From assembly GCA_963573305.1 (NCBI GenBank), contig OY754335.1:50737985-50801984 (forward strand): 64,000 nt of DNA, given 5' to 3'. A program made the position numbers and the translations under genes. This stretch comes from Pyrrhosoma nymphula. Lineage: Eukaryota; Arthropoda; Insecta; Odonata; Coenagrionidae. The first letter of the stretch is position 1; the number at the start of each line of letters is the position of its first letter. The notes beneath the pieces were generated by a model. That model worked only from the letters and a program-made list of their open reading frames with translations. It was not told the DNA's origin and made no database searches. Shown piece after piece: positions 1 to 12,700 of this stretch.

Positions 1-65
1 AAAATGGCCAGCTCCTCCTTATGCCGATAAAAACCATTACAATTCCATTGTAATATAAAAACCAT
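1..65 (-). CDS. ORF2 start of copy A (endonuclease N-terminus, partial)
   Basis: Read on the minus strand from an ATG at 65-63, the frame begins with MVFILQWNCNGFY, which aligns with the ORF2 start of copy B (MAFTLQWNCNGFY). This is the first strand of an APE-type endonuclease domain, with the conserved Asn in the WNCN motif. The frame is open to the window edge. The spacing from the ORF1 stop (156) is 90 bp, close to the 82 bp in copy B. Confidence 0.75.
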   Translation of the reverse strand, partial: MVFILQWNCNGFYRHKEELAI

Positions 66-155
66 TATAAATATTTAAAATAAGATAAAAGTATAGATTA
101 AGTAAAATAAAAATAGTTAAAAATCAGAGCAGCCTATGTCCACCACAGAAAGCAA

Positions 156-1319
156 TCAGCGCTTGAAGCGCTGTTTCCTTCCCTTGTTTCTTATTCTTTG
201 GATTTCTGTATCGGAGACACAGAAATCCTGGTCCATTGCCTCCGGCTGGGGTTTTTTCCCCTTGCTGGAGGGACCGGGAGAAGGTGTCTTCTCGCGCCTA
301 GAGGGCGAGACCCCGGTCGAGGTTTTAGGCGGGCTCTTCCTTGGAGAGCCCGCAGAGGTGGTTATATCCATTTTCTCTATTGTGTCTGTCTTTTCCTTAG
401 GCGGTGTCACCTGTTTATCGGGCTTATCTTTATCAGGTTCCGTCTGTGTGCCTATTGTGCACATTTTCACGGGAACGGAAGCTACTGATGCGAAGGATTT
501 GGAAAAAGTTGGAGCAATCAATGCCCTAAACTTTTTCCTCGCCTCTATGTACGAGACCTTTTCCAGCGTCTTTATCTCCATGATTTTCTTTTCCTCCTGC
601 ATCTTGGGACAATCGCGGGAGTACACCGGATGTGCACCCTCGCAATTGATGCAGGAGGCAGCCGCTTCGCACTTGTCCCCATCGTGTTTGTCTTTGCCAC
701 AGCGCGGGCAGGTGGCCTTGCCCTCACATCGCGTAGCGATGTGGCCGAAGCGCTGGCATTGAAAACATCTCATGGGGCTTGGAATGAATGGCCGAACTGG
801 AACAGATTCATATCCAATGAATACCCTGCTAGGAAGCTTCTCCATGGCGAAGGTGAGGATCACAGATGTGGTGCTTTTCACCTCGCCATTACGGCGGCTC
901 ATAATTTTCTTACATCCTGTGACGCCTTGGGACTCCATCTCCTTGGAGATGGTGTCGTCGTCTAGGTGTAGCAGATCGAAGTGGGAGATAACTCCCCGGC
1001 AGGAATTTAAAGTGCGGTGCGGCTCTACGGACACTGGAAAATCGTGGAACTTCTTCATTCCTAAGAGCTTCTCACTCTGTAGGTCAGTCGATGTCTCGAT
1101 TAATAGCGTTCCGTCCCTAAGTTTTTTGGCAGATCTCAGATCTCCAGATAGATACCCCGAAAATACTCTCTTTATAAGGAAGGGAGACACTTTCGTGAAG
1201 GTCTCGCCTTCCTTCGTACATTTCACTATCAAGTAACGCTTTGAAGCGCAGAAAACACATTCTCCCCCGCCCGTGTCTGGGCGGGATCTTTTTGGGGGTG
1301 GAAGATTAGTTTCCGCCAT
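156..1319 (-). CDS. ORF1 (gag-like nucleic-acid-binding protein) of copy A
   Basis: This encodes the ORF1 protein of an I-like non-LTR retrotransposon, which coats the element RNA. It carries three zinc knuckles in a row: CFQCQRFGHIATRC, CPRCGKDKHDGDKC, and CINC followed by HPVYSRDC. The tail is basic and rich in Ser/Pro/Thr. I place the start at the ATG at 1319 (MAETN), although the frame is open up to 1385. Copies A-D all have an ATG at this point (MAETN, MAEKI, MEETT, MENNN) before the shared KRSRPDTGGG segment, while the upstream codons in D are in another frame. The frame is intact, so the copy is not old. Confidence 0.85.
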   Translation of the reverse strand: MAETNLPPPKRSRPDTGGGECVFCASKRYLIVKCTKEGETFTKVSPFLIKRVFSGYLSGDLRSAKKLRDGTLLIETSTDLQSEKLLGMKKFHDFPVSVEPHRTLNSCRGVISHFDLLHLDDDTISKEMESQGVTGCKKIMSRRNGEVKSTTSVILTFAMEKLPSRVFIGYESVPVRPFIPSPMRCFQCQRFGHIATRCEGKATCPRCGKDKHDGDKCEAAASCINCEGAHPVYSRDCPKMQEEKKIMEIKTLEKVSYIEARKKFRALIAPTFSKSFASVASVPVKMCTIGTQTEPDKDKPDKQVTPPKEKTDTIEKMDITTSAGSPRKSPPKTSTGVSPSRREKTPSPGPSSKGKKPQPEAMDQDFCVSDTEIQRIRNKGRKQRFKR

Positions 1320-2035
1320 TCCCAATTTTTCTTCGTCCCCCGGGCTCCCCACCCACCATGGAGCCACACATTTGGGACGCCGCACCGCAAACCGGTGCGG
1401 TCGCCAGGGCTAGAGGTGGTTGCCTGTTTCGGGTTGGATCTTCGATGCACGGGCCCACCAAACCCGTACATCTCCGACCGCCCTACGCAGCCCCCCACCT
1501 CCCTGGCACTCGCCACCGTTGAGCTAACGCCACGGAAGCCGATTGACCGGGAGTGGCTAGCTCCCGGCCGCCCGTTTACACAGAATCCGGGGCCAAAGAG
1601 GGGTCTTGGCCCATAGTCCATACCGGGCATCCGACACCCGGCTGGGAACCATAGACCTCACCCTCCAGGATCCCCTTCTCCTCCTTACGGGTCACCGCAC
1701 ACGGCAAACATGCGGGTGGATCGCAGGCCAGGTGGTATGGCCGCACACAGACAGTTGACCCACAAGACTGTCCGGGCTCAACCCTTGTTGGCTCTGGGTT
1801 TGTTTTCGGGGTTTCCCTCCCCGCCCTTTTAGTCGCCTCTTACGACAAGCTACCTGATGATAATGACAGATTCCTTTGCATTCCTCTTCTTCATTCTTTC
1901 TGACTACTATTTCAGTGTGAGGTAAAGTAACATGATAAGATCATATGTGCATTGGTAATTTATAAATGTGAATGAGATAACAAATCATCTACTAATCTAA
2001 TTATTACTCATGTTACCATTTCTCCATATTTTTAG

Positions 2036-4008
2036 TTTGTAGTGGTGAAGTTCCAAGGTGAGGATGTTGATGGTGTAGAGTTTTTTGCTGCGCCTACAAA
2101 GTGGGTCCACTTTGCTGAAAAAGATGGACCTCCCATGGTTAAGGAGAAAGTCAAAATATATTGGCCTCCTCAAAGTACTGCTCCAAATGTGGTGACTAAG
2201 TTGGCAAGGAAGGAGACAGTTCCACAGAATGACTGGTCTGTTCACTCAGCAGTTGTGAAACGTTATTATGGTAAGTCAATTCTAAGCTCGAGCTGTTTCA
2301 TCAAATCCTGTTTGTATTTTCTTATTGGTAAATGTCTGAATTTTAATTTCAGCCTCATATCTGGATGCAAGGCAAGGTGCAAGGCTTGCTGAGGAGACTT
2401 CAAACCTTGTAGCGATGACTGTGGCAAGAGGAGGAGAAATAAAACAAAGAGATATGATGACTCATCCTCTGATGATAATCATTACGATAATTATTCATCA
2501 AAAGTTAAAGCACCTCCACATTTTAGTTGCAAGGAAATTACTGATCCTAGGAACTACCTCAAGGCTGATAATAACCAGCCATCAACATCAACTGCTGGTG
2601 GAAAGAGGGAAATTAATACCACCCTCCACAAGAAAGGAACAGGGTTTTCTGGTGACAGAAAACGTGCATCAATGCAATGCATTGAGTCAATTGAAGATGA
2701 TGGGCCAGTTTCTGTGAAAATACAGAAAGTCGGCAGCAGTAGTTTTCAATCTTTTTCTTGTGAAGTTTCAGCCACACAAAAAGTTGGAAAGGAGGAAGGT
2801 AATATTTTCTGATGCTTTGAATGCTACTTTCCTCATGTTTTTAGTGAATAATGTTTCAATTTTATGTTTTAGGTACTCTGGACATAGTTCTGAGGGAACT
2901 TAGAATCCAAAGTAAAATGATCAGTGTGCTAATCAGCAAAATGGACATCCTGGTGATGAATCAGGCACAGACGAACCGGACGTTAATGCCTGCAATGAAA
3001 AGAGTCCAAAGACCTCCTAACCTGCCACCCTTCCCAGTGACATCTCACACAAATTTGGAGCAAGTGGAAAGATTCCTGGACAATAGGACTAACTTTGCTG
3101 CCACTGTATGTATAAATGTGTTATGCATTACCTAATTTACTTTCATTGACCGACCAACTGAAAGTTAAAACTTAATGCGTGCTGTTAATGTTATTCAGCT
3201 ATTTTATCCAATTTCAAATTTTAATTTAACAAATTTGGACATTTAAAAGGTCTCATTGATAATATGTGGATATCTATTTTTAGATGGACTACCTAAGCTG
3301 CTATGTAATGCAAGATGATGCTAAAACAGTTTCGCAGCTGATGGGAAAACTCATGGCGAATAAACTGGCTGTGGATTTCAATTACCATGGCAAACCTCCT
3401 AAAGAGGCATTTAATAAGCTGCGCTTAAAAGAAGTTATACTTGGTGAGTACTTCAAGCTCATTAGTGCTTTAATCTGAATGAGATTGAGTTAAAATTGTT
3501 CATACTTTATTGGGTAAATATCTGTCGATATGAGTATTTAGTGTGTGCCAGTGAGGTCCAGTTTATTTTATTATGATTTTGAAATAATAACATGAAGATT
3601 ATTTTTCATCATCCCTCAGAGAATATCCTACCCTTTGCATAATATCATAATGACACCATGACACTCAAATGTAGTCTTAGCCAGCCTATGCTTTTTGTTA
3701 TAAATTTAATGGCATTGTTACAAAATTCACCAAAATATTTTGAATCCACTTAGAGAATAATTCTTGATTTATGCTTCAAGCTTTACTGGCTCATTTCATA
3801 TTCTCCTCCATTATTTATCTCAGATTTTATGATATAAGTAAACAAGGTTTTCTTTTCAGGTGCAATTCTGCTGAAACACCCAGAAAGTTCTTTGGTTGTG
3901 GCTGAGTCAGCAATTAAAGACTGGTTGAAATATGCGAAGAAGAGGAAGCAGGAAGTTGATGATGTAGATGACGATGATAATGATATTGACATAAATGGAA
4001 GGCAGTGA
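2036..4008 (+). pseudogene. DUF4806-like five-exon gene, one frameshift
   Basis: Five exons with GT-AG borders can be read: 2036-2270, 2353-2798, 2873-3105, 3284-3443 and 3860-4008 (stop). The first encodes a WPP motif and a Trp/Tyr-rich segment ending at VVKRYYG; the second is Ser/Asp-rich and basic; the last three form a C-terminal domain resembling DUF4806 (LPPFP, then LERFL-like, then a basic acid-rich tail). I recognise the family from its overall pattern; its function is unknown. Exon 2 opens in one frame (LDARQGARLAEETSNL) but the acidic RRRNKTKRYDDSSSDD part is in another, with the switch needed near 2400-2412, so either a base is lost or this is an assembly error. No first exon or promoter is visible; the copy A insertion ends only 186 bp upstream. 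Confidence 0.6.
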
Positions 4009-6778
4009 ATTGTTCTTTTTAAATTTGTTCTAAATAGAAACTTGAATATTTTGTTATTAAAGCTATTCCTTTTTTCATCTATGTAATATTTGTTTATTTA
4101 AAATTTGATTGGATGAACCAATGTGCTTTCATCATGAAGAAACTTTCTGCAAATTGTTAGGGAAGAATTCTGAATTTCCTGCTGCATTCTCTGGTGGTAT
4201 TTTGGTTGGTATTGTGTAAGGAAGGACATTGACTCCAGGGTATTTGATATAGAGTGGTCGAGGTTTTTGTTAGTTTTAGGGCAGTACCTACTGCCGATAT
4301 AATTAATCCACCAGATTTCCACGTGGGTTCCACGTAGATCCCACGACCAAAATCACGTGGTATCCACGTCATATTTCCACCTAATCTCCACCGTAATTTC
4401 CACGTGGGTTCCACGTTGATTCCACCACCCATTTCTCACTGGGTTGTCAGAAATATCATATTTTCCTTTTGGACAAAGTTGTTAATTGACGTATTTGATA
4501 TAAAATTTTTATATTTTGTGGAAGTTTGTCGTATTATGAGTGACTTTTTCAAATGCATGACTTTGTTCTATTAGTCCTATCAGAATTTTTGTGTAGAATT
4601 TCTTGACCATTCTTATGAAATTATGAATTCCTAACAAACAATGAGATTCTTACTATTGACTGTCCCAATAGGAATTATCCGGATTAGTAACTCCCAAAAT
4701 CACTACCTATATTACTGTTTATGCAGCATTATTAGGAGAAAACTCATCTCCGCCAAATGATGGTGTGTAAATGTTTGAAATGAATCAGGAATTTTGTAAA
4801 AAATACTGCGGACAAGCACCATAGAGACTGTCATTCAAGACTGTAAATTGCCACCATGTAATGTTAGAAAAGAATATTTTTAAACAGATTTTTTTGGACG
4901 AAAAGTAATTATGTAGTGGTAAATACAAATAAATGGGAAGATATACATATTATCATAAATGGGCTTGTATAGAGCAACATAAGCCAATTGGGATATTATT
5001 CTGATTATGCATTTCAGCATTATGAAATCGTAGAAGACTGAGATGGTGTGCCCCAATAAAATTATGTTACATTATAAAGAGTTAACACAATGCACCATAG
5101 TATCAATTACCAAAGAAAATGCAATGCACCATAGTAAAAAAAGCAAAGTATAATGAACATAGTAAAACTAATGCAATAGTATCCATAATGAAGAGTATCC
5201 AAAGCAAAGAGCATGAGTCTGTAACCAAGCAGTTACACGAGCAAAAATTCCTTTGAGGGAATGGACTAATATGATAGAACACCTTGAAAGTTTTCAGCAG
5301 TAAAAGTTGTCGTCTCTAGATAATTCTTTATCTAACCTCAGAATTTACCTTTCTCCATTGCCTATATGCATTATCTACCTTGTGCAATGGCTTGAAAAAC
5401 ATTTACAACCTTGACGTGACAACAATGCTCATAATTTCACTAGTTTAATGCTTGAAAATGGAATCATGCAAGAATACTGGTGGTATCAGTGAGGAGCGTA
5501 ATTGTATAGCTACACATTGTTTGTCCATAGATCTTAATACTTCATCAGGATGGAAATTTTCTAATATCCACAACAGTAAACATTATGCATGGCAGCTCAG
5601 TACTTGATTAGTAATCAGCAGCAGTGGGATTGCAATGTCTGACTTGAGGAAATTTTAAAATATTGTACTGAATGCTAAAAGTATTTTATAACATTTTTAG
5701 GTCCTCATGATTTTGAATTTTGTCCCATATCGAAATTTGCACCTTGCATGAATGACATGATATAACATGCCCACCTTAGATTTTAATGCTCAGAACAATG
5801 AGAAACAATCCCATGTAAGGAAATATTACTGATCCTGGCAAATGTCTGGCATGATTGTAATTCTTTAATGTGTCAGTTATTCTTGGAGGTTAAAACTTAT
5901 GTCAATTTAGAAGAAAATTTAAGAGTACATGGTAGAGTTCAGTAAAGAACAAATCTTAGCTCAAGAAATGAAGGTGTCAGGGTACTCGACATAGTAATAC
6001 ACTATATATCATCTTTCATCTTAAACGTTGACACAGAGAATATAATTTAGAAACAACATTATAACTCTAGGGGTGATAGAAACGAAACAGTTAGAAAAAC
6101 ATTGCCTAATAGATAGGTATAGGAATTCATTTTTTCCTAGAACAATGTAGGATCATAACAAAAATTACTCTAATATATTCTAACACTTCCGACACACAAT
6201 AGAACATTTAATGACGTGTTCTCTTTTAGGTTTTAAAGGCTGGTGTCCTATGGTTATGGTGGCTTGTGGGGTAGTATGTTGATGTAGAATAATCTGTTTT
6301 GATTGCATGACAGGCAAGTAAACTTTGATTTGAATTTTCACATGTACTTCCATGAGGTGATAATCATGAACTTCATCATCTAAACATATCTAACCAAGAA
6401 CACTAGGGACATATGGACCAAATAACAGATTGAATATTTTAGTAACATTTTTGTTATTCTGTCAGGTACTTAGTTCATTGCACTGTTAAATTAGGTACCT
6501 CCCTTTTTAAGATTATGTGATACTACCATGCATATGAAATCAAAATATTGCTGCAAAATGGCCAAGTTCCACACTTGATGTTATAATTTGTCATAACAGC
6601 AGGTAGAAGAAGCTGCTATAGAGAGGTTATATGAAGATACTTAGGTGGAAAGAGTTTTTTATGGCTGCCATATTTTCACCCACCTCCAGGTAATTCTATG
6701 ACTGCACCTGAAAGACAGTACCTCCATTAAGTAAGCAACTTCAATTATGATCAAAGATCATGTACCAAAATCTGATAA
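4009..6778. other. Non-coding A/T-rich stretch
   Basis: I see no convincing gene in these 2.8 kb. All six frames are short. Apart from the CACGTG-rich cluster at 4310-4432, there is no recognisable transposon coding sequence. It may hold the 3' flank of the DUF4806-like gene and the 3' non-coding end of the Harbinger element. Confidence 0.5.
4310..4432. repeat. CACGTG-rich short repeat cluster
   Basis: Within about 120 bp the words ccacgtgggttccacgt (4318-4334 and 4400-4416) and single ccacgt or cacgtgg units recur at short spacing, with interspersed tttcca blocks. The two 17-bp copies are about 82 bp apart and each contains the palindrome CACGTG. It looks like a degenerate minisatellite or the terminal repeat region of a small DNA element; I cannot assign it. 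Confidence 0.5.
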
Positions 6779-8625
6779 TTAATTATACAGACATTCCATA
6801 ATTACCAACCTTTTAGAAAATTCATCATTCCTGAAGTGCCGTTGAATAAAAGCAGTGCGTTCAGCAGCTCCTCGTTGGTGTCTGTTAATTGCTGCAACTA
6901 CAGGGACATCAATTATTGGAATATCCGGCACCATGTCGGGTAAATCATCCCTTTGCAATCTTGCAACATTGTGGAGGATGGCACAAGCTAAAACAATTTT
7001 CACTGAGGTGTTTAGTTTTGTCCTTAGTTTCATGGATAGGCAAGGGAATCTCCTCTTCCACACCCCGAAAGTTCTTTCTACAATTGCTCTTGTAGCTATA
7101 TGTGCCACATTATACCAATAGTAATTGGATGCAGTTAGTAAACAGATAGTAGCAGATGTACATTGAACATATTAAAATATTGATTCAACTTTCTTGTTTG
7201 CAAAAAAACAATAAACATACCGTCTTGCAGGTGCAGTCATTGGATTTGCCAATGGTGTATACAAATAAGGCAGCTGAGGGTAACCTCTGTCTCCCAACAG
7301 TATCCCTTTCAACTCCCTTCTTTCAAGCATCAACTTCAGTCTACTATTGTGAAAGATACGAGCATCATGTGTCGAACCAGGCCATCTAGTCACAATGTCG
7401 ACAATTTCCATGTTGGGACCAACAACAACCTTGAAGTAATAAACAGTATTTTATTACAACATTACAATTTTTCTACTATATAAGCATTAATGTAATTGTG
7501 ATTATATTCTCAATAAACGTCAATACACCTATTTCTGTGTTCTTTTTTTCTTAGAATATTAATAGTAAAGGTTAGAGGCTATAAGCAGTGGAACTATTCA
7601 ATTTTTAAATAGACATACCTGGACGTTCAGGGAGAACCAACCCTTCCTGTTTCTGAAACCTTCAGCGTTGTTTCCACCAGGGCTTGTTATGGGTACATGG
7701 GTGCGATCTATGCACCCACTAACACCAGGGATTTGCCTCACTGCGAAGAACCATTGCCGGTAATCAGCTGTTTCTTCATCAGTGCTTGGGGTTTTACTCA
7801 TTCCCTGAGGTGGCTTGTGATTTCGGTGGAGACAATCTACAATTCGTAAAGAGGAGAATAACACCGTCAAGACGCACATGCATAACTGTTCCTTCAGCTT
7901 GAATCTTTAATACTTAATTAATTTATAGAAATTAGAGATAGAAACGCAAATCATTTAATGCAAATAGTCTAATGACTTGGCAGTTTGTAGGCCCAAGTGA
8001 GATAAAAAGATAATCATTTTGAAATAATAAACCAGAGCTGTGAAATAACCAACCCACCTTAATGAGACGGGAGACAGATGGTTGGAAAACTTAACCAGAT
8101 CACCACACACAATCTAAAAGTAAAAAATAATATACAAATAATACAGATGGTATTTATGCTCACAATAGTTAGAGTATGGCATGCATGAAAACTGTTGAAG
8201 TTTCGCATTAATTAAAAAAAATCAATTTACATGATTATTTTTAGTAATCGATGGATACAGCCTGATAAATCAAACCGGAGCTGTGAGAGTGGCAGATTTC
8301 TCATTGCCTAATTACTATACATTAATGAGGAGAGAACACATACCTGAAAACTTCCTGTGGCATAAAATCTCAAGCTAGTGAGGACTTTAAGCAACGGCGG
8401 CAAGGGCAGCCCCCTTAGGTGGATATTCTCCGGTGAAACTAGGGGCATGATGATGTTTCTCACAGTTTCCTTCGAGAAACGGTATCTGATCCGAAATTCG
8501 TCTTCAGAAAATAGTTCCATCGGGTTTTCTCTGTTCCGTAAATATCTCCTTGGAATAGGGATGTCAGCGTCCAAAACATGTTGTATGAATTCATTGAAGT
8601 CATCGTCTAATACCTGCAAGTTCAT
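6779..8625 (-). pseudogene. Harbinger (HARBI1-like) DDE transposase, five exons, one lost acceptor
   Basis: The gene runs on the minus strand: exons 8625-8344, 8113-8058, 7904-7619, 7429-7221 and about 7115-6779. The product matches PIF/Harbinger transposases: an N-terminal helical part with FSEDEFRIRYRFSKETV, FYATGSFQ then IVCGDL, and the catalytic core with GCIDRTHVPI (first Asp), WPGSTHDARIF, LLGDRGYP (second Asp) and VERTFGVWKRRFP (Glu). All three catalytic residues remain. The first four exons have GT donors and AG acceptors, but the last lacks an AG where homology demands one (the sequence before YNVAHIATR ends in TTG), so correct splicing is probably lost. No companion MYB-like Harbinger gene is visible, and I could not find terminal inverted repeats. 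Confidence 0.8.
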
Positions 8626-9787
8626 CTTGGCGAAAACTGGTATTTAAAAAAGGTTTCCCTGAGTACAACCTTTTCGCATGCGAGTTGAAAATGTCAATGC
8701 TCGAAAGATGTTGGAGTAGGTAATTCGATGTAATAATTGGCAGAGGTTAATGAGTTAACACGGTTCTGTCAACAAAAGAAAATATAATCACCAATAATTT
8801 AATTGTAGCAGACGCTAATTGGAAATTGTTGTCGAATCGCGGTGCGATTGCAGACGAAACCGTACCGCGTTAGCAGACGAAAAAATAATATATATGTATT
8901 GTCGTTAAGTATATACGGAAAGTATATGTCTACGTGCGATTCATGAAAAATGAAATATGTGTTAACACATCGAGAAGAACGTGACATTGGTTTTATTACG
9001 TTTTTAATTATAAATCATTTCATTTTGACAGAAGTATTGGTTGTATCGGCAGGTAATATTCCTTCGTACTTTCCCATCACGTTATCGCTGATTCTAGAAA
9101 TTTTTGGAATCCAATTCATTACTTTTATGATTGAAAGTAAATGGTTTTCAAGGGCATGGAATCACTCAAACATAAATTTAAAGTGATTATAAATAGTAGT
9201 CGCTGAAGCTGCGATACGACTTGTTTGGCGAATGGTTAATTATGAGTGTTTATTATTTAATACACTCAATAATACACTCAAAGCCCAGGGAATGAGAATA
9301 AGTAGTAGTAGTATTAGTTTTTTAGGGTGCGTCGACGGCATGGTCATTTTGCACCTCAAACTGTCAAAATTATAGATATACTTTTTATATCCGGAGAAGG
9401 CAGGTTGCATGGAAGTTAGATATTCTGCTTATCTATTATTATTCCGATGCTAAAAACATTGAAAATTGCTCAATTTTAATCATAATTTATTAAAAAGCGC
9501 CGTTTCCTTTAGAAATAAAATGACGCGGCCAATAGAGTATTTGCGTAAGTGAGGTATTTTGTTGAAATTTATTATAGCGAGTAGTGTTTGGTTTCGAAAT
9601 GCCACGTACGAAATACCAAGGTATAATTCCAACTAATTAATTAAATAAATAGCTTTTAATATGCATTGTTTTAGCATCGAAATTTCCTAGGTCTAAACAT
9701 AGATCTTGAATAGGTAGATGGTGCATGACGTCACGCCGACGTGCTCAACATAAGCTCGTCGTGTGTCACGTGATTCGGGTCAAAATC
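8626..9787. other. Non-coding stretch with one I-like 3' fragment
   Basis: No gene is supported here. The first part may contain the 5' end and TIR of the Harbinger element; the only recognised item is the short I-like 3' end at 9300-9357. Confidence 0.4.
9300..9357 (-). mobile_element. I-like retrotransposon 3'-end fragment
   Basis: On the minus strand this reads as the last about 58 bp of the I-like family: the 30-nt terminal hairpin at 9355-9326 and then a (CTA)n-like tail. It is nearly identical to the 3' end of copy B at 20905-20847. It is a severely 5'-truncated insertion; no clear target-site duplication is visible. Confidence 0.7.
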
Positions 9788-12700
9788 ATGGTGAATACCT
9801 GTAGTGAGTTTGGCTGCAAGGAGAGATTCCGTAAAGGAAACTCCGTTTCTTTTCACAGGTAATTGTTTTTTTTCTTTTAGAACAAATAATGTGTTATCCA
9901 TTAATATATTTATTACCGATAAAGCATGTGTCAATTCGAGTACATGTGCTATTTCCCACCTTATATTGAGTGGGTACCGATCGTACCGATGGACGAGTAA
10001 CGTGAATTCCCTTTGTGAAATGATGTCTGATTATTTACCTATGAATATTTCCTTGATTAGCTTTCCTATAAATAAGGAAATACGAGAAAAATGGGTGGTT
10101 GCGCTAAGAAGAGAGAACTTTACCCCCACTGTTCACTCAAGGGTATGCTCCAACCATTTTACGGAGCAGGATTTTGATCGGGAGAAGTTTGGCGGAAGGT
10201 GGTTAAAACAAGACGCTGTTCCGACGATTTTCGCCTTCCCGCAGCATTTGTTAAAGACAAAAAATCCGAGGAAACCTCCTAAATCTAGAGTGGGCAAGAA
10301 ATCTCCCGAAACACGTGGTGAGTGAAAATCGCTTATTCCGTAATGACTGTATGTATCCCTTATTATATGTATGTATGTTGCATGTGTCCCTTCTTATACG
10401 AAAACTAATCGCTTCAGGTGAAAAGGATAAGGTTTCTCGCGAACCTGACTTCATTGAAGGTCCTGTGGAGCCGGGCATTAGCACAGAACCAGGTAGGTAC
10501 TGTGAATAGTTAGTACTGGGTAACATTATGCTCCCATTTAATTATTGAGGGTAAAAAAGAGCTTTCATCTCTCCAGCGAAATTTATTTTTGCCAAACACC
10601 CCCGTAAACGTAACCTCTTATTATTTTTGAGTCAGGTACGATGTGTATAACTTTAATTAAGTACTAAACAACTAGCTTATATTGTTCGCTCTATTTATTG
10701 TTTTCATTTGGCTGTTCCTCTTCGAATCCTACTGTCAGTCTTCCTTCTTATAAGAATCCTTCGAATCTTATATCGAAGGTAGGGGTAAGGCCGGCCTACA
10801 TTTGTTTCAGTGAATATCTGAGGAAATAATTAATACATATTGCTGCAACCATAATGCTTTAGTTTTCGTGTTTCTTCTGTGGTAGAAACAAGGAAAAACA
10901 TTTTAATGACACTCAGACCGTGTTCAGGAAAAATGTTTTCATACTCTTTTATTTTGTAAGGGAAGAAAGTGTACTTACATCGGCATTCATTTTCAGTTAG
11001 CTTTAGAGAAACCCTGAAGTTTCTGTAAAAATGCCCACTGTGTGCCACATTTCCAATGCTCAAAAGTTAATTGGTGTGCTAGTAATGTCCTATTTTGCAA
11101 GCAATAGATCAAAACTTTCAGCCCGTTCATTTCCCGTCTTTTGTTGGCATCATTAAAATGTCATTTCAGAGCTTTGGAGTAACGCATTATTTTCTCATTC
11201 CTTTTCATTTTAGGCGAGGGGCACACTATCACTGAAATCCATGACAGGGAGAATGGAGCAGAGCATGAATTCTGAACCAGGTACTGTGTTCAATATTTAT
11301 TACTTCCCAGAGTGTTTAATGCTCATTCTATCTAGTGTTTTCATTACTTATGTGGTACTAATCATTGTTAGTATCTTGGTCCAGGTGCTGCATGTTGGCT
11401 TGTTTTCCAGGTTTCTGGTTTAGCTGTGCATTTTTTCCTGACTGCTCTTTGGTTGTTGCCTGATGGCCAGATGAATGAATAAGGTTCCACCAACTGAGAA
11501 TAGTATTGCCTTACCCAGGTGGTGGCTTGCATGGTATTTAGTAGATGTCTGTCATGCGAGAGGCAGTCACTTCTTAAAGAGAGTGTTATAATGAAATTCC
11601 ATTGCAACTGCTTTAATGGAATGCCTTTAGTAGAGCCTATTATTTCTTCACATATTACTGCTTCTTTTGTTAGGTATCTCATCTTTCTGTCTCTCCAATT
11701 CATCTAATTCCCAACTTTTGCAACCAACACTAGGATGTTTTTTTCCACTGGTGCTTCCATATACCTTTCATGAGTTACATTGACATATTGTGGATGCTAG
11801 TTCATGAGTCATCCTGCTGGATAGCTGGTGGAATATTGTCCATCAGGTCAAATGATTAGGTATAAAAGCTAGAAAACATAAGAACCAATCTCATAAAATA
11901 TATTTACCCTTGAATTACTCTATTTTGTGAGTGTGATTTTCCCAGTGTCCTTGGAACAGTCTAGAAAACATAGGAAAGCTTGCAGTTTTTTAATTAATTT
12001 AAGTATCAAGAATCCAGAGGAAAGATGAGAGGGGTTAACATATGTATTAGTTTATTTCATTTCTTTTTTCTTCATCTGTTCTAGCTTTGCTAACAACTTT
12101 TGTGGTTGCTTGTTTTTTAAACTTATCTTTTATTAACTTATCACATATCACGAGGGGAAGTTTGAAACTTGCTGGGTGGTGTTTCCATACATTGAGAGCT
12201 TCTTTACCACATGTAAATTTAATATGAACATAGCAGTCATAGTGATTCACTTTTATTTCAGCACCACGAGGAGGAGGAAACGACCTTTAAGGTACTTAGG
12301 GGATTTCACTCCTTCAGAAATCACCTCACCCACCAAGGCAAAGAAATTCTTAGAATTAGCACAAATCGGTGCTTAAGCTATAAGAAAGAGATAAGGAAGT
12401 TAAGGGCGCGGGAGTCCAGACTTAAGAAACGAGTGCACTCCTCGAGGTCTTAATTAAAGACATTAAGTCAAAATATAGTTTAAGTGACCATGCATGTGCA
12501 GCTCTGCAGGTAAGTACTTTTAATATTTTTGGTGTGACTCTTCAAATGTTGACAATTTCACTGGTGACAAAATATGCACCTCATTGGTTAAGATAGTTTC
12601 TAGTAGAGAATAATTGCTGTACTGGAATCTAGGTTAATTAGTGCCATCATATTTTTGATCTGCTACAAAATTTCATTAACTTTTTCTTTCAGGTGTCAAT

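Larger units (their letters stand above)
1..1850 (-). mobile_element. I-like non-LTR retrotransposon copy A, 5' half
   Basis: This is a minus-strand copy of the same family as the complete element at 20847-26570. From its 5' end at 1850 it contains a 530-bp leader, ORF1 and the first 21-22 codons of ORF2, and then runs off the left edge of the window. Against copies B and D the leader stops about 46 bp short of the family 5' end (the homology ends at the pentamer caagc at 1846-1850), so it is slightly 5'-truncated, as is common for target-primed insertion. It lies antisense and just upstream of the first visible exon of the DUF4806-like gene, so it may have split that gene's 5' part or sit in one of its introns. 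Confidence 0.85.
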
